Below, in pieces: positions 9,102-18,413 of a stretch of DNA of 64,000 nt (position 1 is its first letter; every line of letters begins with the position of its first letter). Below the pieces are notes generated by a model that was not told the DNA's origin, did no database searches, and was given only the letters and a program-made list of their open reading frames with translations. The stretch covers positions 372,001 to 436,000 of the forward strand of contig RQJH01000003.1 in NCBI GenBank assembly GCA_014156375.1. The letters are read 5' to 3'. Source of the DNA: Enterobacteriaceae bacterium 89. GTDB lineage: Bacteria > Pseudomonadota > Gammaproteobacteria > Enterobacterales > Enterobacteriaceae. The position numbers and the translations under genes were made by a program.

Positions 9102-10082
9102 TTACTTATTCCGATGATCCAGCGCCTGATGCTCCTTTTTCATGCTGTACATCCGTTTATCGGCAGCACGCAGCCAGCCGGGCAAATCGGTAATGTCGTC
9201 ATGATTGAATTCGATCACGCCCCAGGAAAATTCCAGCTTCCAGGGTTTACCCGAAGTCAGGTTCCAGGCGTTGGCCTCTTCCTGCAGATGCTGCATCGCA
9301 ATCCAGGCACCGCTTTCGTCGGTGTCAGAGAACAAAATGCCGAACTCATCACCGCCGTGGCGCACCAGCAGATCGGTGTCCCTGAAAGCTTTCGCCAGCA
9401 GCTGAGACATGGCCTTTAGCGCCACGTCACCTTCAGCATGACCGTGGCGATCGTTGATGGCTTTGAATTTATCCAGATCGAGCCAGCCCAGCGCCAGCGG
9501 CTCTGCCCGTCGATTAGCCGAGGCAATCGCAAAATTAGCCAGCTGTTCGAAGCCTCTGCGGTTTAACAGGCCGGTGAGCTGATCGGTCGTGGCTTCAGTA
9601 ATAGCCTCAAACTCATCCTCAACGATAGACGCGAGGTCCTGCAACAGCGCCAGTTCTTCCTCGCTGAAGTCCCGCTGATCGAAGCCCAGCAGGCAGAATG
9701 CCCCTACGGTCGCGCCATCAGGCAGGCGTAGCGGGAAACCAGCATAAAAACGAACGTGCGGTTCGCCGCTGACCAGCGGGTTATCGGCAAAACGCTCGTC
9801 TTCTCTGGCATCGTTCACAATCAGCGGATTTTCGCTAAGAATGACGTGGCCACAAAATGAGATATTGCGCGGCAGCGTGGCATAGCGCAGGCCGTTGCAG
9901 GACTTGAAGACCAGCGATTCCTCTTCCACCAGGCTGACCATTGCCACAGGCACGTCAAACAAGCGCCGCGCAAGGCGGGTCAGTCGGTCGAAACGCGCGG
10001 GATCGCCAGTCTCAACAATGCCGGACTCGCGCAGGGAAGCCAGGCGCTGGCTTTCATTTTCGGGGTTAGCAGGACTCTTCAT
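9102..10082 (-). CDS. GAF-GGDEF diguanylate cyclase, cytoplasmic
   Basis: The protein makes cyclic di-GMP from two GTP. Residues about 25-155 form a GAF-type sensor domain (CNGLRYATLPRNISFCGHVI is typical), then a GGDEF domain (about 165-320). The active-site motif is intact (HGGDEF) and so is the inhibitory I-site (RDTD, five residues upstream). It has no membrane segment, so sensing is cytosolic. It is the last of three cyclase genes in a row on this strand. A GAGGAG ribosome binding site supports the start. The signal is unknown. Confidence 0.9.
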   Translation of the reverse strand: MKSPANPENESQRLASLRESGIVETGDPARFDRLTRLARRLFDVPVAMVSLVEEESLVFKSCNGLRYATLPRNISFCGHVILSENPLIVNDAREDERFADNPLVSGEPHVRFYAGFPLRLPDGATVGAFCLLGFDQRDFSEEELALLQDLASIVEDEFEAITEATTDQLTGLLNRRGFEQLANFAIASANRRAEPLALGWLDLDKFKAINDRHGHAEGDVALKAMSQLLAKAFRDTDLLVRHGGDEFGILFSDTDESGAWIAMQHLQEEANAWNLTSGKPWKLEFSWGVIEFNHDDITDLPGWLRAADKRMYSMKKEHQALDHRNK

Positions 10083-10149
10083 GACGTCTCCTCGATCATA
10101 ATTATTAATAGCTTAGCCTGGAATTGACGAGATTCAGCTTTGGAATGTG

Positions 10150-11205
10150 TTAGTGAGCAAAGATTTGGTTTTTGCCGCGCCTTTTGGCTTCATACAGCGC
10201 GTCGTCCGCGGATTTAAGCCAGGCCGCCACATCTTCCATTTCCGGTCGGGCGCTGGCAACCCCAATGCTCAGAGTTAGCGGCAGATCGCTTTCCGGCAGT
10301 GAGGCAATGACTGCGGTGGCCTCCAGGATCCGGTGAGCGATGATCATCGCCTCTTCCTGCGAAGTATCAGGCAGCAGGATCACAAACTCGTCACCGCCAA
10401 GACGGGCCGGTGTGTCGCTGCTACGGGTGGCAGCATGCAGGATTTGCGAAACGGTATCCAGCAAGGCGTCTCCTACTTTGTGGCCGAAACGGTCGTTCAC
10501 GTCTTTGAAATTGTCCAGATCGATAAACACCAGCGCCGAATCGCCGCAGGCGTTTTGCAGGCGGCTCAGCTCCCAGGCGATGCGTTTCTCCAGCAGCCTG
10601 CGGTTGGCAATATCCAGCAGCGGATCTTTCATCGCGATCCGTTCCAGCTCATGGGATTTGCGCCGCAGTTTCACCGCCAGGATATCAGTCAGTACACAGA
10701 GAGCCAGCACATAAACGGCAATCAGCGGCAGCGTGGCAAACATGGTGCGCTGAGAAACGCTGGTCTGGATTTCCATCCCCATCGCCAGCCAGCTAATGGC
10801 AAAGGTGCAAAGCATCATTAAAGCTGCTTTACGCATCAGCACTACGCCGCCTGCCGCCAGACGGTCGGCCAGTAAGATGGTGGCAATCACCACTGACGGC
10901 AGCGGATTCAGCGCCATCATCGCAATCCAGAAGCCACCAGCAGCCGCGTCAATGACCAGATTTTGGTGTTCGGCCACCAGCGGAGTGCGGGCATTTTTCG
11001 CCCGCAGCCAGGCAAGCGTAGGCCAGATGAAGGCGTTGACGGCCAGCAGACCGTGCAGCCAGAAAGGACGACCGGATTCACCTAACACGGAAAGAATGGG
11101 GAAGAAACAGAGGAAAGTGCCGAGAAGACGCATCAGATACATGCGTTGAACAAACCGCAATCCCGGCACTTTATCATTCGCTTTTTGTTGCTCAAAACGC
11201 TTCAT
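10150..11205 (-). CDS. membrane-bound GGDEF diguanylate cyclase
   Basis: The N-terminal part (about residues 20-185) is rich in hydrophobic segments, consistent with several transmembrane helices. A C-terminal GGDEF domain (about 195-350) follows, with an intact active-site motif (LGGDEF) and an intact I-site (RSSD). The ATG at 11205 is preferred; the longer frame begins at a TTG at 11214. It lies 67 bases upstream of the GAF-GGDEF gene and downstream of a third cyclase gene. Each gap is long enough for a separate promoter. Confidence 0.88.
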   Translation of the reverse strand: MKRFEQQKANDKVPGLRFVQRMYLMRLLGTFLCFFPILSVLGESGRPFWLHGLLAVNAFIWPTLAWLRAKNARTPLVAEHQNLVIDAAAGGFWIAMMALNPLPSVVIATILLADRLAAGGVVLMRKAALMMLCTFAISWLAMGMEIQTSVSQRTMFATLPLIAVYVLALCVLTDILAVKLRRKSHELERIAMKDPLLDIANRRLLEKRIAWELSRLQNACGDSALVFIDLDNFKDVNDRFGHKVGDALLDTVSQILHAATRSSDTPARLGGDEFVILLPDTSQEEAMIIAHRILEATAVIASLPESDLPLTLSIGVASARPEMEDVAAWLKSADDALYEAKRRGKNQIFAH

Positions 11206-11334
11206 TAAATGCAATTTTTCCGATGTCTGGCAGCGGCTATCGTGGTTTATTTGCCCCGTCCGGACAAGCTATCAATTCAGATAGTTGACGATTCAGACGA
11301 TGTTTTGCCCAATAAAGTGACATTGTCACGTCAA

Positions 11335-12786
11335 TCAGGACGCTGCCGTATCCAGCAGACCATCTCCGGTATGCGATCTTGCGCAGGTGCGGTTACGTCC
11401 GGCCTTTTTCGCCTGATACAAATATTCGTCCGCTTCCACCAGCAATTCATTAAAAGCCTCGATCACCGCCCGCTCGCCGAGCTTGCCATTGCCGGTGCCA
11501 ATACTGACCGTGACCTGCAAAGGCTGCTGTCGCCACTGGAAAACATAAGCTTCCACGCGCTGACGAATATTCTCCGCCAGCTGATAGCCACTGAGCGGAT
11601 CCCGCGTCTTCGCGGCCACCACAAACTCCTCCCCGCCCATTCTCGCCACCAGCCCTTGTTCTCCTACCGCGTCATGCACCTGGCGCGCAAAGGCAGCTAA
11701 GACATAATCACCGCATTCATGGCCATAGTTGTCATTGACGCTCTTGAAGAAATCGATATCCAGCAGCATCACGGTGAGATGGTAATTCGCATCACCCGGC
11801 TGTTTTTTTAACGCTTCATATAAGCCAGAACGCGAATAAACGCGGGTCAAAAAATCAAAATCAGCGCGCAGAGAAACCTGACGAATCAGATTATTAATCG
11901 CCGCCACGCTGGTTGAGACAATCACCGGGCTAATAGCAAGCGTCGCAATTCCAAGGCGTGTGGAAAACAACTGATCCGTCAGTAACGGACCTGAAACGGC
12001 CAGATTAATGATCCCATTTGCGACAAGAATGATTTCACTGGCCCCGGCGATCATCGTCAGCGCGCAGGTCACCGGCAGCGGATAACAGATCGCACACCAA
12101 ATCAGCGCGGGCAGCGGAAACGCCAGGCTGCCCGCCCCACCAACGGCAATGGCCGCCAGCACGGATAAAATCAGCGTCGCCACCGGCAGCAGCTGTTTCC
12201 AGTGGATCCGCGTAATCTCATGCGGCAGCGTCAGCGTCATCACACAAGGTAAAATCAGCACCCCGGTAGAAAATTGCTCGCTAAACCAGTCCGCCAGCAG
12301 CGGCAGGAACGTTTGTCGGTCGATCCCCACCGAACCCAGCGCACCGACTATGGCGCAGAAGATCGCGGAAATCAGGCAATAGTAGAACAGCCGCAGCGCG
12401 TTGATCGGACCCGGATCGCTCCCCGCCCTACGCTTATCCCGCATCACCAGCTGCGCCACCATGATGATAAACACCATATTTGACGCATTGATGACCAGCG
12501 AAGCCAGGCCCCATTGCGTGGTCAACACGTCATAGAGCAGCATCGCGCCATAGCAGATGGCATAGTAATAGCTGCGATTAAGCCAGACATAGCGGGCAAA
12601 TATCGCCGCCATTACCGCATTGAGCGGCCAAAACAACGACAGCTCCTGCACCATGCGCAGCATGGCCCCGATAGCATAAAACAGCGTAGTGACGATAAAG
12701 AGTGCGGTGGCATTTCGCAGGAGATGCGCTTCGCTAAAGAGGGTGTAACGGGGCACAGAGATCGAACGCATTGATTTACTTTCCAT
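11335..12786 (-). CDS. membrane-bound GGDEF diguanylate cyclase with MASE-type sensor (YneF-like position)
   Basis: The 483-residue protein has a long N-terminal multi-pass region (about residues 20-310) resembling a MASE1-type sensor, then a GGDEF domain whose active site reads GGEEF, an active variant. The inhibitory I-site is absent (VGEQ where RxxD would be), so product inhibition may be lost. It occupies the place of E. coli yneF, between uxaB and yneG, and is probably its equivalent, but I cannot verify sequence identity. It is the first of three cyclase genes on this strand. Confidence 0.85.
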   Translation of the reverse strand: MESKSMRSISVPRYTLFSEAHLLRNATALFIVTTLFYAIGAMLRMVQELSLFWPLNAVMAAIFARYVWLNRSYYYAICYGAMLLYDVLTTQWGLASLVINASNMVFIIMVAQLVMRDKRRAGSDPGPINALRLFYYCLISAIFCAIVGALGSVGIDRQTFLPLLADWFSEQFSTGVLILPCVMTLTLPHEITRIHWKQLLPVATLILSVLAAIAVGGAGSLAFPLPALIWCAICYPLPVTCALTMIAGASEIILVANGIINLAVSGPLLTDQLFSTRLGIATLAISPVIVSTSVAAINNLIRQVSLRADFDFLTRVYSRSGLYEALKKQPGDANYHLTVMLLDIDFFKSVNDNYGHECGDYVLAAFARQVHDAVGEQGLVARMGGEEFVVAAKTRDPLSGYQLAENIRQRVEAYVFQWRQQPLQVTVSIGTGNGKLGERAVIEAFNELLVEADEYLYQAKKAGRNRTCARSHTGDGLLDTAAS

Positions 12787-12886
12787 ATAATCGCTAATTG
12801 CAATTATTCAGGGAATGACCAGTGATAACTCGGTAATACCAGATACTATTGATCACAATACGCGTATTAACAATTAAAGTTGTTAT

Positions 12887-13246
12887 CTAGTTGTTATTCA
12901 TCTGCGCAACGAGCCAACGGTGAATGACCGCCACCAGATAATGTTGTTCCGCCAAAGTAAGCTCCCTCCCCTCGGCAAAACCGTGCCATTTAGCCACACA
13001 GCCGCGACAACAGGTGGCAGTGGCGTGCTGAGCAATAAAAACAGGATGCCCGCGCATCGGCGTCTGTTTACCGTCATTTTTCGGCTGCGCGGGCGCAAGA
13101 CGCTGGGCAATAAAGTCCGCAGCATGGCAATCAATAACTTCCGGACCTTTATCCCAGCAATATTGCCGTTCTTTCTCTCCCAGCCGAAAGCGGGAACGAA
13201 AGGTTGAACGGGAAAGCCGGACAAAGAGCGAATCCATATTATTCAT
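12887..13246 (-). CDS. yneG: DUF4186 protein YneG
   Basis: This 119-residue soluble protein matches E. coli YneG in length and position directly downstream of glsB. It is Cys/His-rich (CCRGCVAKWHG near residue 82; CHAADFIAQRLAP near 40), which hints at metal binding, but the function is unknown. Its ATG shares one base with the glsB stop codon (TGATG), so translation is probably coupled to glsB. Confidence 0.9.
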   Translation of the reverse strand: MNNMDSLFVRLSRSTFRSRFRLGEKERQYCWDKGPEVIDCHAADFIAQRLAPAQPKNDGKQTPMRGHPVFIAQHATATCCRGCVAKWHGFAEGRELTLAEQHYLVAVIHRWLVAQMNNN

Positions 13247-14172
13247 CAGAATACTGAACGTCCCAGACGCTGGGTCAATTTTTCCAGCACCGCAATGCCC
13301 GCCAGTGAATTTCCGGCTTCGTCGAGCTGCGGGCTCCAGACGGTAATCGCCATTTCATGTGGCACAATCGCCACAATGCCGCCGCCGACGCCAGATTTAG
13401 CCGGCAGCCCCACGCGCCAGGCAAATTCTCCGGCATTCTGATACATGCCGCTGGTCGCCATCAGCGCGTTCACCTGCCGGGCCTGCATGGGGCTGATAAT
13501 CGCCTTATCCCCCTGCGGAAACTTGCCCTGGTTCGCCAGAAACAGGAAAGTCTGAGCCAGTTCGCTACAGCTCATTTTCAGCGCACAGTAGTGGAAATAG
13601 TTTTGCAGAACGGTGGTGACGTCGTTATGGAAATTGCCGAAGGACTTCATCAGCCAGGCAATCGCGGCGTTACGGGCGGCGTGATCGAACTCCGAGCGAG
13701 CCACTACGCCGTCATAGGCGATATCGTCTTTCCCGGAGAGCTTACGGACGATCTCCAGCATGCGCTGTCGCGGCGCACTAAGCCGGCTTTGCAGCATATC
13801 GCACACCACCAGCGCACCGGCATTGATAAACGGGTTACGCGGAATACCCTGCTCGATTTCCAGCTGCAGCAGTGAGTTAAACGGCTGTCCGGACGGATCT
13901 TTGCCGACGCGCTGCCAGATTTCTTCTTCCTGATAGTGGTTCATCGCCACCACCAGACTGAGCACTTTGGAGATCGACTGAACGGAAAAGCGTTCATGCG
14001 CATCCCCGGCGCTGAAGTGCTGTCCGTCAACCGTGCTGATAGCGATGCCAAGCTTTGTGCCATCGACGCAGGCCAGCGCCGGAATATAGTCGGCCACTTT
14101 GCCGCGCCCAATCAGCGGCTGAACTTCTGCCAGTACAGACTCCAGCAGGTTGTTATCGATAACCGTTGCCAC
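13246..14172 (-). CDS. glsB: glutaminase 2
   Basis: GlsB hydrolyses glutamine to glutamate and ammonia. It has the serine-dependent beta-lactamase-like fold, with the SxxK motif in [10 protein letters not shown] near residue 68. The GTG at 14172 is chosen over the longer frame (14196): a GGAG element lies at correct spacing, and it yields exactly 308 residues as in E. coli. The order glsB-yneG is conserved with E. coli, next to sad, tying glutamine and GABA/succinate-semialdehyde metabolism together. Confidence 0.95.
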   Translation of the reverse strand: MATVIDNNLLESVLAEVQPLIGRGKVADYIPALACVDGTKLGIAISTVDGQHFSAGDAHERFSVQSISKVLSLVVAMNHYQEEEIWQRVGKDPSGQPFNSLLQLEIEQGIPRNPFINAGALVVCDMLQSRLSAPRQRMLEIVRKLSGKDDIAYDGVVARSEFDHAARNAAIAWLMKSFGNFHNDVTTVLQNYFHYCALKMSCSELAQTFLFLANQGKFPQGDKAIISPMQARQVNALMATSGMYQNAGEFAWRVGLPAKSGVGGGIVAIVPHEMAITVWSPQLDEAGNSLAGIAVLEKLTQRLGRSVF

Positions 14173-14220
14173 TTTCACTCCTTGCCCGCAGGCCATTTTC
14201 GGCCTGCGAGTATACCAGCG

Positions 14221-15819
14221 TCAGGCTGGCAGGCGAAAGCGCATAACGGCCTGAGTCAGCTGTCTGGCGCTGGTTTCCAGATGGCGGGAGGAGCTTGCGG
14301 TGGAATTGACCAGCTCTCCGGTTTTTCCGGCGACCTGATTCAGAGAGTGCAGCTGGCGGGTCATCTGGTGGATACTTTCCCCCTGATTTAACGTCGCCCT
14401 GGAGATATCACTTAGTAACGAGCTTAGCGCGCCCACCAGAGTGGTTACCTGCTGGAGATTACGCTCCAGATGCGTCACCGCACGCGAGCCGTCTTCAATC
14501 CCTTGCAAAGAATGGTTGATAAGTTCCTGGATGGTCTGCGTCGACTGGCTGCTTTGCCGCGCCAACAGCCCCACTTCACGCGCCACCACAGCAAAACCAC
14601 GTCCCTGATTTCCGGCATGCGCCGCTTCTATCGCCGCATTAAGCGCCAGAATATTAGTCTGAAAGGCCACGTTGTCGATCATCGAGACGATCCCGCGCAT
14701 TTCCGACGAGCGCTCAACCATCGCCTGCATGGACTCATTCACCGTCAGCATCATGCTGTCGCCACCGGCAGCCACCTTGCTGGCCTCTTCCGCACGCTCA
14801 CGCGCCAGACCGGCATAGCTGGAATTGCCTTCGACGTGGGATTCCAGTGAGGTGATATGTCGGGTGACCTCTTCCAGCTCAAGCGTCTGCTTTTGCGCCT
14901 GCTGCGACAGCTGCTCATTGCCCTGGGCCAGACGGTCAATGCTGTCGGCAATCGCCCCGCTGGCATGACTGACCTGGACAATCAGCTGCTGCAGGCCTTT
15001 CTGCATCCCGCTAAGGCTGGTGCTGATCTGCTGAATTTCACTGTTGAACAGCGGAACTTCAGGCATCGGCTGAGACAGATCCCCTTCCGCCAGCGTTTTG
15101 ATGTGCGCAATCAGACGCTTCAGCGGCACAATGACCCAGCGAGACATTCCGCGCCACACCAGTAAAGCCACTATGAGCAGCAACGCAGGAGCCAGCAGAA
15201 AAAGCTGCTGTAACCCGGCAAGACTGTCCATCAGCGTGCGGCGGCCCTGCTCGGCATTTTGCTCACTGAATGCCTGAAAGCGAGCATAGTTGTCGTTAAA
15301 GTCACTTTGAAAAGCCTGCACCGGAACGGCAAAGAAGGCGTCGATAGACTGCTTTTTTTGCAGACCATCGAGCTGCTCTTCAATCGCCGCGTAAAACTGC
15401 TGATAGCTGTTGATCAGCGCATCGTCTTTCAGCGGCTGCATAGCCAGCCAGGCCTGCCACGCCTTGTGTGAATCCTCCAGGCTGGTTCTGGCCTCCTGGA
15501 GCAGACCGTCTGAGCTGCCAACCGAGCCCGTCTCTTTGTCCTGCATAAAATAGACACCGGCGCGGTTCAGCAGATCGCTGGCAGCCAGCAACGAAACTCT
15601 GGCCTGATCGACCTTTAACTGCTGAAGATGAGAGCGCTGATTGTGCTGTTCGCTCAGCCGTGCGTTATGCAGCGACCACGAAAGCAGAAACGACGAAGCT
15701 ATCTGCACGGCGCAGAACAGCCCGATAATAAAAAAGATGCCGGCAAGTAAACCAAACTGTCGCGGGAAAAAACGGCGAATAAAGCGGCGGGGAATTTGCA
15801 TTAAGTTCATCATTTTCAT
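14221..15819 (-). CDS. methyl-accepting chemotaxis protein
   Basis: The protein has about 532 residues. Features in order: an inner-membrane helix (about 20-45), a periplasmic four-helix (TarH-type) ligand domain, a second membrane helix (LFLLAPALLLIVALLVW), a HAMP domain, and the signalling domain with the hairpin-tip sequence IDNVAFQTNILALNAAIEAA. It ends in RFRLPA without the NWETF-type CheR/CheB pentapeptide, like the low-abundance receptors. The ligand is unknown. The ATG at 15819 is preferred because the longer frame starts at a TTG (15864). It is inserted between glsB and sad relative to E. coli. Confidence 0.92.
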   Translation of the reverse strand: MKMMNLMQIPRRFIRRFFPRQFGLLAGIFFIIGLFCAVQIASSFLLSWSLHNARLSEQHNQRSHLQQLKVDQARVSLLAASDLLNRAGVYFMQDKETGSVGSSDGLLQEARTSLEDSHKAWQAWLAMQPLKDDALINSYQQFYAAIEEQLDGLQKKQSIDAFFAVPVQAFQSDFNDNYARFQAFSEQNAEQGRRTLMDSLAGLQQLFLLAPALLLIVALLVWRGMSRWVIVPLKRLIAHIKTLAEGDLSQPMPEVPLFNSEIQQISTSLSGMQKGLQQLIVQVSHASGAIADSIDRLAQGNEQLSQQAQKQTLELEEVTRHITSLESHVEGNSSYAGLARERAEEASKVAAGGDSMMLTVNESMQAMVERSSEMRGIVSMIDNVAFQTNILALNAAIEAAHAGNQGRGFAVVAREVGLLARQSSQSTQTIQELINHSLQGIEDGSRAVTHLERNLQQVTTLVGALSSLLSDISRATLNQGESIHQMTRQLHSLNQVAGKTGELVNSTASSSRHLETSARQLTQAVMRFRLPA

Positions 15820-15881
15820 CTGTATCAATACGTTAGGCGCGAGTGTACGCAATGAAAATGACAATGCTATGACATAGAATC

Positions 15882-15963
15882 GCCCGGCGGCGCAGGCTTG
15901 CCGGACCTACAAAAGAATAATCAGAGCTTGTAGGTCCGGTAAGGCGAAGCCGCCACCGGGCAA
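15882..15963. repeat. REP/BIME palindromic element
   Basis: Two REP units in inverted orientation: GCCCGGCGGCGCAGGCTTGC at the left, and a complement ending GCCGCCACCGGGC at the right. It lies immediately after the sad stop codon and before the chemoreceptor gene. Confidence 0.88.
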
Positions 15964-15970
15964 TCAAATT

Positions 15971-17356
15971 TTAATGACGATCCTTCCACACGGTCTGCAC
16001 GTTACAGAACTCGCGCAGGCCAAAGTGCGACAGCTCACGGCCAAAGCCGCTTTTCTTCACGCCGCCAAACGCCACACGAGCATCGGATGCACTGTAGCCG
16101 TTGATAAACACGCCGCCACATTCCAGCTCATCGGCAAAACGCTGAGCCTGCTTCTCGTCGTCGGTATAAACGGTGGCAGAAAGACCGAAATCACTGTCGT
16201 TCGCCAGAGCCAGCGCATGATCAGCATCGCGGGCAACGGTGATCGCCGCAACCGGGCCAAACATCTCCTGGCGGAAGGCGGTCATTTTCGGCGTGACGTT
16301 ACCCAGCACGGTGGCCGCATAGTAGTTGCCTTTGCCGGAAATCTTCTCGCCGCCCAGCAGCAGCGTAGCGCCCTCTTCCAGCGTCGCCAGAACCTGGTTG
16401 TGCAGCTCGTCGCGCAGATCGTAACGCGCCATCGGGCCCAGGTAGTTTTTCTCATCTTCCGGGTTGCCCATATTCAGACGAGCAGCAGCAGCAACGAATT
16501 TCTCGGTAAAGGCATCAGCAATGCCCGCTTCGACGATAAAACGCTTCGCCGCCGCGCAAACTTGTCCGGTGTTCTGGTAACGGCCAATGACCGCCGCTTT
16601 AACGGCTTCATCCAGATCGGCATCGTTCAGCACGATGAAAGGATCGGAACCGCCAAGCTCCAGCACACATTTCTTAAGCGCGGCCCCGGCCTGAGCGCCA
16701 ATGGCTTTCCCGGCGCGCATGCTGCCCGTCAGGGTCACAGCTGCAATACGCGGATCGTTAATCATCTGCGACACGCCGTCGTTGGTGGCATTCACCCAGC
16801 CAAAGACACCTTGCGGAACGCCCGCCTGCGCAAAAATATCACCAATCAGCTTCGCGCTGCCCATGACATTGGGCGCGTGCTTCAGAAGATAGCTATTGCC
16901 CGCCAGCAGAATGGGTACGGCACCGCGCATAACCTGCCACAGCGGGAAGTTCCACGGCATGACCGCCATGATCGGACCTAACGGACGGTATTCGATCACC
17001 GCTTTCTTGTTTTCAACCTGCGTTGCTTCGGTTGCAAGCATGGCCGGGCCGTGTTCGGCGTACCAGTCACACAGATTGGCCGATTTGGCCACTTCGCCAC
17101 GAGCCTGAGCAATTGGCTTACCGATTTCCCGGCTGATCATCAGTGCCATCTCTTCAGCGTGCTGGCGAATGACCGCACCTACTTTACGCAGAGCATCGGC
17201 ACGCTCAGCCACGCTGGTTTTCTTCCATGCGCGGAAACCAGAGTCGGCCAGAGCAACGGCCTGATCCACCTGGTCAGCGGTGGCCCATGGCAGGGAAGAT
17301 AAAGTTTCACCCGTGGCCGGGTTCAGGGAAATCGCATGAGTTGCAGGTGAGGTCAT
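15971..17356 (-). CDS. sad: succinate semialdehyde dehydrogenase (NAD+ type)
   Basis: Sad oxidises succinate semialdehyde to succinate in GABA and putrescine degradation. The 461-residue protein aligns with E. coli Sad (YneI) throughout. It has the catalytic glutamate segment LELGGSDPFIVL (near residue 230) and the catalytic cysteine in NTGQVCAAAKR (near 264). The start at 17356 matches the E. coli N-terminus; an in-frame extension to 17404 is not conserved. It is divergent from the LysR gene yneJ, 106 bases apart, a typical regulator-target arrangement. Confidence 0.95.
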   Translation of the reverse strand: MTSPATHAISLNPATGETLSSLPWATADQVDQAVALADSGFRAWKKTSVAERADALRKVGAVIRQHAEEMALMISREIGKPIAQARGEVAKSANLCDWYAEHGPAMLATEATQVENKKAVIEYRPLGPIMAVMPWNFPLWQVMRGAVPILLAGNSYLLKHAPNVMGSAKLIGDIFAQAGVPQGVFGWVNATNDGVSQMINDPRIAAVTLTGSMRAGKAIGAQAGAALKKCVLELGGSDPFIVLNDADLDEAVKAAVIGRYQNTGQVCAAAKRFIVEAGIADAFTEKFVAAAARLNMGNPEDEKNYLGPMARYDLRDELHNQVLATLEEGATLLLGGEKISGKGNYYAATVLGNVTPKMTAFRQEMFGPVAAITVARDADHALALANDSDFGLSATVYTDDEKQAQRFADELECGGVFINGYSASDARVAFGGVKKSGFGRELSHFGLREFCNVQTVWKDRH

Positions 17357-17462
17357 GATTTTTTTCTCTCTGTTCACTGAGGCTGTTGCCTGATAGTGGC
17401 CCACTCTGCTATTTATGGAAACTGAATAATATTAACCGCTCCATTCACGATACGAGAACGCT

Positions 17463-18329
17463 ATGGATCTGACTCAGCTTGAGATGTTTAACGCCGTCGC
17501 CCAGACCGGCAGTATTACCCAGGCCGCGCAGAAGGTACATCGCGTGCCCTCAAACCTGACGACCCGTATTCGACAGCTGGAAGCGGATCTCGGCGTGGAA
17601 CTGTTCATTCGCGAAAACCAGCGCCTGCGTTTGTCACCCGCCGGGCACAGCTTTTTACGCTATAGCCAGCAAATTCTGGCTCTGGTGGATGAAGCCCGAA
17701 TGGTGGTGGCCGGTGATGAACCCCAGGGGCTGTTTTCCCTGGGCTCGCTGGAAAGTACCGCCGCCGTGCGCATTCCCACTACGCTGGCCTTATATAACCA
17801 GCGTTACCCCAAAATTCAGTTTGATCTGGCGACCGGTCCTTCCGGGACCATGATTGACGGCGTTCTTGAAGGAATGCTGAGCGCGGCCTTTGTCGATGGT
17901 CCGGTGATGCATCCGGGCCTTGAGGGGGTTCCGGTCTATCAGGAAGAAATGATGATCGTGACGCCAAAAGGTCATCCGCAGGTCAAACGCGCCAGTGACG
18001 TCAACGGCAGCAGCATTTATGCGTTTCGCGCCAACTGCTCTTATCGCCGGCATTTCGAAAGCTGGTTCCATGCCGATCGCGCCACGCCGGGGCGAATTCA
18101 TGAAATGGAGTCCTATCACGGGATGCTGGCCTGCGTGGTGGCCGGTGCGGGGCTGGCGATGATCCCGCGCAGCATGCTGGAGAGTATGCCCGGCCATCAT
18201 CAGGTGGATGCCTGGCCGCTGGCAGAAAAATGGCGCTGGCTGACGACCTGGCTGGTGTGGCGACGCGGGGCGATGACTCGCCAGCTTGAGGCATTTATTA
18301 CTTTGCTGGATGAGGCGCCAGCAAACTAA
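17463..18329 (+). CDS. yneJ: LysR-family transcriptional regulator YneJ
   Basis: This 288-residue LysR regulator has the winged HTH at residues 3-60 ([28 protein letters not shown] split over the two helices) and a substrate-binding domain after about residue 90. It is divergent from sad as in E. coli, so regulation of sad is the obvious inference. The ligand is unknown. A long perfect palindrome follows the stop. Confidence 0.92.
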   Translation: MDLTQLEMFNAVAQTGSITQAAQKVHRVPSNLTTRIRQLEADLGVELFIRENQRLRLSPAGHSFLRYSQQILALVDEARMVVAGDEPQGLFSLGSLESTAAVRIPTTLALYNQRYPKIQFDLATGPSGTMIDGVLEGMLSAAFVDGPVMHPGLEGVPVYQEEMMIVTPKGHPQVKRASDVNGSSIYAFRANCSYRRHFESWFHADRATPGRIHEMESYHGMLACVVAGAGLAMIPRSMLESMPGHHQVDAWPLAEKWRWLTTWLVWRRGAMTRQLEAFITLLDEAPAN

Positions 18330-18330
18330 A

Positions 18331-18407
18331 TGCCCGGTGGCGCTGCGCTTACCGGACCTACGAGATTGAGCGTTTTGTAGGTCCGGTAAGCGCAGCGCCA
18401 CCGGGCA
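18331..18407. repeat. REP/BIME with 31-base perfect inverted arms
   Basis: The left arm at 18331-18361 (starting TGCCCGGTGGCGCTGCGC) and the right arm at 18377-18407 are exact reverse complements over 31 bases, separated by 15 bases. It lies between convergent genes yneJ and the PhzF gene, a position where it can act as a two-way terminator or mRNA-stabilising stem. Confidence 0.92.
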
Positions 18408-18413
18408 AAAAAA

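Noticed and set aside
15974-16981. 335-residue open frame antisense to sad
   Set aside because: It lies wholly inside sad on the opposite strand, has no ribosome binding site and no recognisable domain; sad is conserved in full.
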